DNA from: Cyathus striatus
Taxonomy: Eukaryota > Basidiomycota > Agaricomycetes > Agaricales > Nidulariaceae
Assembly: GCA_025738555.1 (NCBI GenBank)
Contig: JAOVFP010000003.1
Location: 3,348,001-3,412,000 of the forward strand
Direction of reading: 5' to 3'
Length of the DNA stretch: 64,000 nucleotides
The position numbers were made by a program, and so were the translations under genes. The notes under the pieces are model-generated. The model was not told where the DNA came from. It saw only the letters and a list, made by a program, of their open reading frames with translations, and did not search any database. The stretch's first letter is position 1. Each line of letters starts with the position of its first letter. This document shows positions 35,947 through 46,400 of this stretch, piece by piece.

Positions 35947-37371
35947 ATGCCTTCCACCTCTGCACCTGCCACCTCGACCGCTCCCAACTCGACCAACACC
36001 CCCCCAACCGACCTTCGAATCGAAATACCCATCACAGCCACCAATGAACTCCCCGCCCAAACCTTCCACACTGGCCTTCACCACCTCAACTGGCCCGGCT
36101 CCGCCTCCGCCATTCCTCAACGATTCGCCACCCCCACGAAATCCACCTCGCCAAAGCCCTCTGGTGCACCCGAAACGCCCCTCCAAATGATCGCCTTCCT
36201 TCAGTACATCGCCCCCTGGAGTCTCACACTGCTTCATGCAGTTGTTTATCCTCACCATGGATTGCTTTGCCCAGATTGTCACCGGCAAAACCCGAGACCC
36301 GTCTGTCCCTAAATATAACCTCGAACACATTGCTGACTTACTCATCCAACTCCGTCTCTTCGACTACACCCAGCTCATCGACCTCCCTCAAGGATTCTGT
36401 GGTACACAACATCGAAGCTCTCCCGGCTGTGTAGGAATCGAAGCCCTTCGAATCCCACCACTCGACCATGGCCACACTCTCGCCCACAATCATCAACATT
36501 ATGTCTATGCCCCAGTACCCCGACCCTCGAACCCAGAACCCCGACAGCACCCCCGGCATATCCACCTGTCACCGCCAACTGCTGTTTACCCCCCTCCTCC
36601 CCTCCACCGCTTCTTACCCCCGCGTCCGCCTCTCCGCCAGATTCACCCAGACCAACTACACCAATTCTTCCAAGAACTACTCGACACAATGCCACACTGG
36701 ACGACCGTGATGATCAGGAAAACCGCCCCCCTCTATGAAGTCACTCTACACCCCCCACCTCCAAGCCCACCCGTCCACCCTACCCCACTCCCAAACCCCT
36801 CTGCCAACGAAACCCCGGCCACTGGTACCATATCCCCGCCTACGACTTGGAACTCTTTCATTCCTTTCATCTCCAGGAGTGTAAGAAAACCTGGCATCGT
36901 GCCTATCGCCAGGCACATCCGTGTACCCGAAGACCCCAATGTCAGACCACCCGAAACATGCAGAAGGCCTGCATCATCAAAAACCTTCCTCTATGCACCG
37001 CCCGCCGCCGCTGTCCCCTCTGTCGCAGCAAACATCACGACTGCCTCCAATGCAAACTCCATGTCTGCCCCTTTTGCCGCCTTCACGCCCCTCGCCACTC
37101 CCCCTTCCAATGCAGGAAGTACATCTGCCAGACCTGCGGCTGGCCCTGTGCCGGTCATTCCCCCAAGCAATGCTTCATGGGCCCCAACACAACACCACCC
37201 ACTACCGACAACAGATGGGGCACCTGGCCACAGTATGAGGTCGATGCATGGAATGTCCGTACGGAACTTGAGGACCAGGTAAACGCCGACGAAATCGCTG
37301 AAAATAACAATGACGGATGGAACATACCAAACGACGACGCCGGATGGTATGCATCAAACGAGGACGTTTGA
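35947..37371 (+). pseudogene. Extra 3' ORF of the chromovirus: Pro-rich protein with Cys-rich end
   Basis: Lies between pol and the 3' LTR. It opens MPSTSAPATSTAPNSTNTPP, is Pro/Ser/Thr-rich, and has a helical-looking middle (FAQIVTGKTRDPSVPKYNLE) in a second frame. It ends at 36847-37371 with a compact cluster CPLCRSKHHDCLQCKLHVCP and then CRKYICQTCGWPCAGH, followed by an acidic tail. Joining the parts needs at least three frame changes, consistent with decay. Cys/His spacing suggests two or three zinc sites. Function unknown; a nucleic-acid-binding accessory protein is one guess. Most chromoviruses have no gene here. Confidence 0.55.
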
Positions 37372-37388
37372 TTATACAAAGGGGGTAA

Positions 37389-37982
37389 TGTTACACTTTC
37401 TTCATCTCAACCCCGCCAGAGCCCCTCTATTTCACGTGACACTTCTATTTATATCTTTCTGCTTACTGATCCCTTTCTATTTATAACTACTCTCTTACTC
37501 ATCATCCCCGACCCCGCTCCTCTGGTTTGTCATACTACGAGCACAGACTTCTCTTATTTCCTCGGACTTGCTTACTGATACGACTGCGCATTTATTTATA
37601 GACCTCTGTCGAGTCATGACAAGTCATGGACTTATTTATAGCTACACTTCTTTACTTGCACGGACCACGCTTCTTTTGTATAAATAGCACATGTATTCCG
37701 ATCAAGCTTCTTCAGCTTGATCTTAGTTTAGCTATCATCCAATATAGCTGGCTAATCCCCTCTATCCTCTTTGAGAACACCTCAGACCCCAAACACTGCT
37801 ACTTTCTAGATCGCATCTCAAGCGTTGCTGTGAGATTGCCGCTAAGTCCATTAGTGAATAACTCTATGTTATTACTGTTTAGACTTCGACTTCGTCATAT
37901 GACTTACAAGTGTAGTGACAAGTCATGTGATTATTACATCACAAGACCAGAAGACATCACAAGACCAGCTCGGATTGTAACA
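37389..37982 (+). repeat. 3' LTR (594 bp)
   Basis: Aligns end to end with the 5' LTR apart from one 18-bp gap. About ten base differences, every one a CG-to-TG or CG-to-CA type change in one copy or the other. Confidence 0.92.
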
Positions 37983-38167
37983 TATATTACCAGACATCGA
38001 ATTTTTGCTTTTTTACCTGTATAACTACTGTAAATAGAATTTATGCATATGTAGTACAAGTATACAAAGTTACACAAATATTAAGCAAGTATTCAAGATT
38101 TTAGAGCAGATTACTTTCTGCTGCTTCTGAAAAATAGGCACGCTCATTCTTTTTGCATGCCACTGTA

Positions 38168-39445
38168 CATGTAACTGCTCAGATGATATCACTACTATTC
38201 GTGGCACAAAATTTTAAAAGACATAAAGAACTATATGAAAGGTACTTATCAGGATTCAAACCCAAAGCCTTCTGAAATTTAGTACAACATTTATTCACAC
38301 TGTACCATTAGGCTAATTGACCTTGTGAATTATATCCAACTGCTCAGATCATATCAATACTATTCATGCTGTGAACTTTTTTTTAAAAAAAAACTAACCT
38401 TACAACCTTGCAAATTGCATGTAACTGCTCAGATGATATCACTACTATTCGTGGTGCAAAATTTGAAAGACATCAAGAATTACACAAGGTACTTATAGGA
38501 TTCGAACCCAAAGCCTTCCAAAATTTAGTACAACATTTATTTGCACTGTACCATTAGGCTAATTGACCTTGCAAATTACATGAACAATAATAAAACGACC
38601 TTAACCTTGACAAGCAAGTCGACTGCTCAGACTATACTATCACCCATTAAACATAATTATAAGATCAATCTGGAAAAAGTTTACAGTAATTATGACCATA
38701 CTACAGGTACTTATCGGGATTGAACCCAAACCCTCCAAAGATTAGTACAATGTATATTTACACCATACCATTAGGCTAAGTGACCTTGCAAATCAAGGAA
38801 ACTGCTCAGATTAATTTAGTACAACATTTATTCACACTGTACCATTAGGCTGATTGACCTTGCGAATTATATCCAACTGCTCAGATGGATAGCGTACCTA
38901 CAGTATCTTATCTACTTTAACTAGTGTTCAGTTGTTACGATGGTGAAGGAATGGAAATAATTGATAAAAAAACCATAAACTAGTTGAATCTATATTAGCA
39001 CCCATTAAACTTAATAATAAAATCGATCTAGAAAAATGTTACTAGGAAACCTCGATATAATAATGTACTTATTGGGATTCGAACCCAAAGCCATGCAAAG
39101 ACTAGTACAACGTTTATTCACACTGTACCATTAGGCTAATTGAAGTTAGAAATTACATGTAACTGCTCAGATCATATCACTACTATTCGTGGCACAAACT
39201 TTTAAAAGACATTATAAAATATATGAACAGGTACTTACTGGAATTCAAACCCAAAGCCTTCCGTAATATATTACAATGTTGGTTTGCACTGTACCATTAG
39301 GCTAATTGACCTTAAGATCAATCTGGAAAAAGAACTCAGAAGTTATTGACCTAGAGGTCCATTCGGGATTTGAACCCAAAGCCTTCCAAAGACTAGTACA
39401 ATGTTTATTCACACTGTACCATTAGGCTAATTGACCTTGTGAATT
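38168..39445 (-). repeat. Right tRNA-like tandem array (7 units)
   Basis: Units at about 38241-38323, 38479-38561, 38706-38787, 38816-38861 (partial), 39065-39142, 39230-39313 and 39358-39437, all on the minus strand. Spacing varies (45-230 bp) and the spacers share ACTGCTCAGATCATATCACT. A- and B-box-like words are as in the left array. Confidence 0.65.
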
Positions 39446-39739
39446 ATATCCAACTGCTCAGATCATATCACTACTATTCATGCCATGAACTTTTTTTTAA
39501 AAAAACTAACCTTACAACTAGTTGAACTAAAAAGAACTATATGATACTCTTTGTTGTCTGAACTTTCAATACTGAAGACCTTGCGAACCACGTTAACTTC
39601 TCAGATTATATCAGTACTGTTCATGACACAAACATTTTTACTGTTAAAGATGAAGACTTGCTCTGAGCCAACTATGGGAGTACTTCTAATCCATGAAGTC
39701 ACACGGACTTTAAATAACTTACTATTCACTTAACATTCA

Positions 39740-40020
39740 TTCAAAGGAGCTTGACTTTTTGCTAGATGGAACTTAACTTTTGACTTGAAGGAACTTAATA
39801 TTTACTCGATGGGCGTAACTTTTCAATTGAAGGAACTTAACTAAACTTGACTATCCACTTGACAGAACTTAACTTTTGACTCAAGGAACTTAACTTTTGA
39901 CTCGAAGGAACTTAACATTCACTTGACAGAACTTAACTTTTCAATTGAAGGAACTTAACTGAACTTAACTTTTGACTCGAAGGAACTTTACTTTTGGCTC
40001 AAAGGAACTTAACTTTTCAC
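39740..40020. repeat. AACTTAACTTTTGACTCGAAGG repeat cluster, internal
   Basis: About twelve degenerate copies of GAACTTAACTTTTGACTCGA in direct orientation, the same family as the clusters near both ends of the giant element. An internal cluster may mark the end of a second, nested or truncated copy. Confidence 0.65.
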
Positions 40021-40979
40021 TATGTATGTCGACCTTCATTTGATTAACTGAGAGGCCTCAACTCAATTTCCTCTTCATTAATTACTGCCTTCAGTGTTTA
40101 GAATAAAATAAAATGGTAGATAGTTGGGCGTGGGGATAGAGCAGGAAAGGTTGATATGAAGGTTAGAAGACAAGACAGGAGAGATATCACGGTAATATGT
40201 AAAGGAGGGTACCAGTAATGCTATACCTGTGGACATGAAGATGTTTCTGAGGTTGGTTTCTTGTTATATCACATAGATTTCTCTAATATTTTATGCAGCA
40301 GTGGTTTGATACCATGAAATCCAATCATAGAGCCTACCTTTGTCAGGTATAAGAAGCAAGCCAACTGTTTACTGCAGATTCATAATTTGTTCTAAACAAC
40401 GAAATCATGGCAGGTAGGCAACTGAGTTGGGATTAATTCTTGGAAGAGGCTAACTGTAATTCATACTGATGTACTTAGCATGCGAGTTTAGATTACTCCA
40501 ATTGCAGTTTATTCCTGTATTCTAAGATCTTGTGCTCAAAGATTTAATAAGTTCGAGGGTGCATGAAGATCAATTCTTTTCAAAGTAAACTTGTATATTT
40601 TTAGAACATGCTAAGACTTCGACAGTTTATCTTATTGCAATTTGTCTATATGGCATATCATTAGTGCACAAAATAATGGAAAGTGAAGGAAATAGATGGT
40701 ATAGATCATACTGAGATATCAAAAGAGGGTTTTTAGAGGACCATATACATCTGTGGGCATATACCATCACTAGCAACACCATAGGAAACACAACTGAAAG
40801 CATGAGACAGAAATTTCGAGCATTGGATGATCGAAAGGCAGGACAATACTAATGCTTCATTTGTGTGAACATGTGGCTCTTGGGCCATAATAGATTTTGG
40901 AAACACCACTGAGCTCATCAGACTTGAAATTCCTTTGATCATGAGTTATTGCACTTGTAGCAGGTAATTCTTGGAACTA
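40021..40979. other. No recognised gene
   Basis: Short frames only; nothing with a family motif. Confidence 0.4.
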
Positions 40980-41491
40980 AAAGTTTCAGGAGGAATGGAA
41001 AGAAGACATGTTTGACATAGGCGCAGTAATGTAGAGGCCTTGAAGTGGCATGTCAGCAGGAAGATGTAAACGAAGGGAACACCAGGGTGAATGCATACCG
41101 TAAATGTTGAGTTGTGTAGCTGTACACCAGAGCTGGAGAGTGTGTTGTGGGGGGAGCGCTGCAGTGTGTGTAAGAATCAAAGAAAGCCGTGTTTGACATA
41201 GGCATCCCATAGCATTGATATATTCAGCAAGTGCAGGAGCGTGTTGTGGGGGGAGCACGGCAGTACGTGTAAGAATCAAAGGTGTCCTGCCATAGCATTG
41301 ATATATTCAGTGAGCGCGGAAAGGCTTGTTGGACCTGAGATGATTTTCCATAGATAGACATGGCGGTTGCAGGGCATGCATTGCACCAGAAGCTTGTGAC
41401 ACTGGTCTGCATAGGCAGGGCAGCATAGTAGGAAGTGCTCCACTGTTTCAGCGAGCCTGTGGCACATTTCCTGCAAAGGGGGACTTCCCAC
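40980..41491 (-). pseudogene. LINE C-terminal fragment with internal duplication
   Basis: Minus strand: EMCHRLAETVEHFLLCCPAY is the Cys/His segment after RNase H. Downstream, a block of about 100 bp is duplicated: GTGTTGTGGGGGGAGCGCTG at 41139 and GTGTTGTGGGGGGAGCACGG at 41240, each followed by CATAGCATTGATATATTCAG. The fragment abuts the CTA microsatellite. Confidence 0.5.
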
Positions 41492-41493
41492 TG

Positions 41494-41494
<1 letters not shown>

Positions 41495-41532
<38 letters not shown>

Positions 41533-41548
41533 TTACTATTACTATTAT
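41495..41548. repeat. (CTA)n microsatellite
   Basis: About eleven CTA units grading into ATT/ACT units. Confidence 0.85.
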
Positions 41549-41641
41549 GTATACTAATGCAACTCTAATACGCTACTAGTGAGAACATGAGCGAGTGGAT
41601 GAAAGAATTGAATGTAATGGCAACCGTGTTGACTGCTCCCG

Positions 41642-41676
41642 TCATATTTAGGGCAGGGCTAGCCTGCCCTAAATAT
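41642..41676. repeat. 15-bp-arm palindrome
   Basis: CATATTTAGGGCAGG and CCTGCCCTAAATATG flank GCTAG. The words TTTTAGGGCAGGCT recur at 27624, so it may be a pair of element ends joined together. Confidence 0.55.
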
Positions 41677-41872
41677 GATCGAAACAACCAAATTTGGAGT
41701 CACATGATATGGCCATGCCATCACTTTCTTTCCATTACTACCACGTACCCCATAGTTAGATAGTATCTTGAGTGTACTTAATAGTAGAAATAATAATAAA
41801 TACATTATATTCTTCAGCAAACATTTGAATACCAATAGTAACTAGGAAAAGAAGAAGGAAAGCTCAACAGCA

Positions 41873-42235
41873 AAGGCTGATTTACATGAGGAAGGGATGG
41901 GGAATAACATAGTATTCCCATAGTATTCCCCTCCATGTTGTGAATGGAATTAGGTATGGCTGACTATGTATTTGAGAAGTAACTAATGTTCTTTGTATAG
42001 CATCAGAAGGTACCATTTACTGTTACAGCTTAGCCACGAAGGCCGATTTACATGAGGAAGGGATGGGGAATAACATAGGTATGGCTGTCTATGTATTCAA
42101 GATGTAACTAATGTTCTTTGTATATCATCAGAACAAACTGTTTACCGTTACAGCTCACCTGCAAGGACCGATTTACATGAGGAAGGGAGGGAGAATTGGA
42201 TATTCGGTATGGCTATCTACATATTCAACCAAACA
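41873..42235. repeat. Tandem repeat, about 125-165 bp, 2.5 copies
   Basis: Each unit starts GATTTACATGAGGAAGGGAT (41877, 42043) or CGATTTACATGAGGAAGGGA (42168), followed by GGTATGGCT.. and ACTAATGTTCTTTGTATA. Confidence 0.7.
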
Positions 42236-42429
42236 ATCCATTTACCAATGCTAGTTATTCTTTTTTGTAGTTAGGACCGACCTATTCAACCACATAATTA
42301 ATACAACAGTCCAGGATGAGCATACATAAGCATACCTCCAGATCTGCTTGAACATCTTCAAATTTTGATTCTCGCCAGTAAGGTGGGACTTCATTGTAAG
42401 GAAACCATTCATTCTGGAGAGAACCAACA

Positions 42430-43218
42430 TCAAATCCCCAAATTCCACTTCCAGCGGCTTGCATCAACCAAAGATTCAAACAGTCTCTGCTTGAACATTG
42501 TCATGCACTCACAGTCCACATCTATAGAAGCCATCATCCTTTCCTTCACCTGGTATTTCCATGCAGCTTCGACAGGCTTCGTTCCAGTTTCAAGCCTATC
42601 CTTGTATGCCAACATAATGTATAATGTCACCATGTGTGCAAATGATATGGTAAGCATCCACTTTGATGGATGATTCTTCAAAGGCTTTTTCTTGTTTGAT
42701 GATGCCGAAGCAACATTAATAGAGAACCAATGCGCGATTTCAGCTTGTTGCTGAGGTGTCAGGTTGCCATAATGGTTGACTGTCCCTCGAATATAACCTA
42801 GGCTTTGCTCCTTTGGGTATTTCTCCATTCTGCAAGCATAATGAAGTGCTGGTATGTTCCTATATTTTCGGAGGTCGACTTTTTGGATGTCAATATGGAG
42901 TAGCTCATCCAGTATAATGATGTAAGGACCAAGGATCCCCTCCATTTCTTTTGTTACCAGAGTCTGTATGAAGTTCTTGATTATGTCTTCCTCCGAAGGA
43001 GTATTAATCGCCAGCTTCCAATGACCAAGCTGGTATGCTCATTAGCTATTATGTTAAGACTATAAAAATATGATCACCTGTATCCCTTGCCGGCTTTGGA
43101 TATCTTTCCACAACTCATCGACAATTTTGCTTTCTTTCATGCCATTGTAGATAAGAAACTTTCCCTGATTGCTCTCTGGGATACTACAGTCCCTCCAAAG
43201 CTTGACATCCCATTGCAT
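42430..43218 (-). CDS. C-terminal module of the transposase polyprotein (or separate 246-aa protein)
   Basis: Two exons, 43218-43078 and 43029-42430, with a 48-nt GT..AG intron and an open frame. Motifs: KESKIVDELWKDIQSRQGIQ, LGHWKLAINTPSEEDIIKNF, GNLTPQQQAEIAHWF. I associate this order with the region after the PHD finger in agaricomycete transposase-peptidase proteins (from memory, not searched). The frame stays open upstream of 43218 to an AG at 43261, so it may be joined by splicing to the PHD-containing exon that ends at 43456. If separate, the start would be MQWDVKLWRD at 43218. Confidence 0.5.
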
Positions 43219-43455
43219 CTCATGTCCTAGCTTGACTTTCCTAAGAATCCTTCCTGGGTACTAATACTGACTGACAAGGATTAAAGCGCCTCTCTCTGCT
43301 CTAGTTGATGAAATAGTTAGTAGTTATCTCTTATGTGGCCTGGAAGAACTAACAGTAAGTGATTTTTTCGCATTCTTTGTGGCCACCCTTTCGGGAGGGT
43401 TGGCCTAAAAAGTGGAAATATAAGAAAAGTTGCTATAAAGTGAATAAAAGGTTGC

Positions 43456-46400
43456 CTATGGTTCATAAGACTTTCCCTTTGAGCAGTAGTCACAGAAGAA
43501 ATCTGTTTCTTCTGGCAGCCAAGATCCTTGTCCACCTTGTTGGCAAGCCAAGTGCATCCAATCTTTGCACCCATAGCATTGAATAGTTCCTGGTGCCTCT
43601 GCATTGAGTTCTGGGCTGTTTCCAGCTACACCACATCGACAGTTGAAAGGTGAGTCGCTTTCAACAGAGTCATCATCTTCCCCATCTTGTAGTTGTGACG
43701 AACCCTTCTCATCTGGATGCTGAGTTGACAATTCCTCTGGTGGCGGAATGGAACATTCACCGCTCTCATCATCTGTTATGGGAGTAACTCGATGGTGTAG
43801 AGTTGTTGGTTCTTCTGGTGGCATTGTGGACAATTTGGGAATAGCTCTAGTATATTCCTGGGTATACACTTGCTTTGTCTTCTTGAACCATGGACAATTG
43901 ACCTCTGGAGAAAGATCGGCTCCATGGTACTTTAATACTGGAGGTTTCTGTAGCCCCTGTGTGCCCGAGACACTAATCTGATGTAGCTCAAGAATCTTTG
44001 TGACTTGTCGCTCTAAGAATGATTCTTGTGAACTTACACCACCTTGCAACTTATAAACGACCATGGTTGTGGAGAAGCTGGGTGGAGGATTTATGTTCTG
44101 TCTGTACAGAGTAGTCTTAGCCATCATATCAGTGAGCTCTTTTGTGATACCAGTGTTCATCCCATCATAGTCATAAATTGCACCATTGTACAAGTACTGA
44201 GTTCTGAAGTGGTTGGCACCATAGAAAGCACACCCGACCATTTCATAAACAACAGAATTTCCATTAGGTTGAATTTCCCCCGGAAAATTCCAAACCAAAG
44301 GTAAGTTGTCCTTGCCTTGAGGCGTAAAACAAGTCTCATCTACATTGATGATTAGTACGACTGGGATAGATAACCATTTTGTAACATCAAAGTTAACCCC
44401 AGTGCACTTGGGCTTGCCATCAATGGTTCTGTAACAGGGAAGTACATCGTGGATGTTATATTTAAAGCTGGTTTGATGCTTAAGCCATGTATTTGCATTT
44501 TCATTGAATGTGTTAAAGTCCTTAATCATCAGATGAATGGCCCTTTTCTGTTTCGGTGTCTTTTCCATGTACAAGTGTGTAATCTTGTTTGTGTCAAGAG
44601 CTTTACAATATATGTGTATGGCCACCTCGAGTCATTCAAAGTACAGGTGGCTGTTATACTTGCTTTCTGTGCTTGCCTTGTTCACAATGTCATAGAACCA
44701 TTCCTAACCATGAAGCCAATAAGAAAGTATATGTGATGTATTGTACTAACTCACCCAGAGGTTGTTGAAATTGCCCTTTCTAATATTTCCTATCCTATGA
44801 TTTGTGAGATAGTTTAAAAATATATTCCGTTCCTCTGAAAGCTTCTTTACAGAGGATAGGCTAAAGACTTCAGCTTGATAGCCTGAGTATTTATTAAATA
44901 ACATCTTGACTACCTTCAGATGGCAGTCTGGTGGCACAGTCCTCAGCGCAGTTTCGAAGTCGCGGGGATGACGATACAAAGCCTGAAATAAGAGCTGTAA
45001 AGAAGAATCCAACCAGCACGAATTGTCCTCCCATGAGAAGGAAGCAAAAAGACTGGGTTTGTGCCCTTCATCAGAGATATTCAGTGGGCTAGAGCTAAAA
45101 TCTTCAAACATTTTTTTCTTATGAGGCTTCGGAATGCCTTTAGGTAGTAGCTTGTGCTGACTTTTCTTCTTTTGAGGCTCTGTAACACCTTTAGGTCCCT
45201 GTTGAGTCTTCTGTTGTGTTGTTACTTTTTTTGTGGCATTTTTTTTGGCTCTCTCTGTTGCTTTTGTCACTTGAAGGAGCTTAGCCTTCTCTTCATTCTT
45301 AGCAGCTTCATTTAGACCTGCATGGGTGTCTAAATATTTTTTGGTTTTGTGATCATAAGGGCGACCATTGTTCACAATCTTCTCTGCTCTTTTCTTCTTC
45401 GGTTTATTCTCAGCCAATGTTTTCTTTGGGGACTCCTCTTCAGGCGATTTGGTTGCTTTATTTTCCTTCTCAGTTTCCTTGTCTGTCAACTCATCAATTA
45501 GCTTCCTTTCTGGATGGCGAGACTTTCGATCGTATGTCTGCCAGGGTGCAGCTTTTCCATAATGAATATGTGTGCCAGCTATGAAAATAAATATCAGTAC
45601 CATCCCCAACTTAAGATAAGAGTTAAGACTTACTAATGACAGCATTGAATGTTGTTTCATTTTGCGTCTGCAAGTGCCTTCAACGATTTAAGGCCTTCAT
45701 AAAAGTAGTGGTCTCAACCCTGAGACATATACATCTTGAAGTGCTGCGCTTCCTCAGCATTCGTCATGGATGGTAGAGATGTCCATTCAGTAATCCCCAT
45801 CCTTTGTTTACACTGGAAAATCATTGATGCCATGTGGGGCCATAAATACCAGGATAGCCATGGCTTCACCTTCGGGAAGGTTAGAAAAATCTTCTCGACA
45901 ATCTTGTCAAATTCTTTCACTGGCACATTGAGAAGACAAAGCATGTTCATTTCGAATTTATAGCTGTTGGAATTGTCGTCGATTCCTTTCATATGCTTGA
46001 TACACCTCATGCTGCTTTTGAAATGCTGTTGGCAGCCTTTCAGAAGACCCTCAGCAGCAACCCTCAGTTCAATGAGATCTCGAGGATCATTCATTTCAAT
46101 GGCCATCTCAACAAATGTGTCAATATACCCATTTTGCTGGGCCTCACTGAAATCAACAACCTAACAGATGGTTAATGTGTGTTATCTATAGAGAGAGAGC
46201 ATATAAAATACACACCCCAGAGAAGGCATGATCGGTAATCTGCACGTTGTTCTCTCTGTACAGAATGAAGATATTTCCGAATAACACCCAGAAATGAAGC
46301 TTGTAGTGTATGCTCGTTCTGCCGTCACTGTAGGTGAACAAGACCAGCATCCATGATAAAGTTTGCATGCAATAGAGTGTAGAAATAATAACGAGAGAAG

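Larger units (their letters stand above)
29621..37982 (+). mobile_element. Ty3-type LTR retrotransposon with chromodomain (chromovirus), decayed
   Basis: LTRs 29621-30232 and 37389-37982 start TGTTAC and end GTAACA, flanked by the target duplication TATAT (29616-29620, 37983-37987). A purine tract ACAAAGGGGG precedes the 3' LTR. Coding order is gag, protease, reverse transcriptase, RNase H, integrase, chromodomain and then an extra Cys-rich frame. Several frameshifts and stops make it non-autonomous today. Confidence 0.93.
28352..38165. mobile_element. TA-flanked palindromic element (1.45 kb net) interrupted by a retrotransposon
   Basis: Ends are CAGTGGCATGCAAAAAGAAT and its reverse complement, each next to TA (28350-28351 and 38166-38167), as in Tc1/mariner elements. 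Removing the nested 29621-37987 insertion leaves about 1447 bp, which is one inverted repeat: arms of about 720 bp meeting near 29075. For example AGCAGTGAGTGTCTAGTTGC at 29008 is mirrored at 29126-29145. No transposase frame. It is a foldback-type non-autonomous element. Confidence 0.8.

Noticed and set aside
30266..37379. Minus-strand open frames inside the retrotransposon
   Set aside because: Shadows of the plus-strand gag/pol frames and of the Pro-rich ORF; no independent motif.
27870..39445. True tRNA genes
   Set aside because: A and B boxes are present, but acceptor and D stems do not pair and no clear anticodon loop forms; recorded as tRNA-like repeats.
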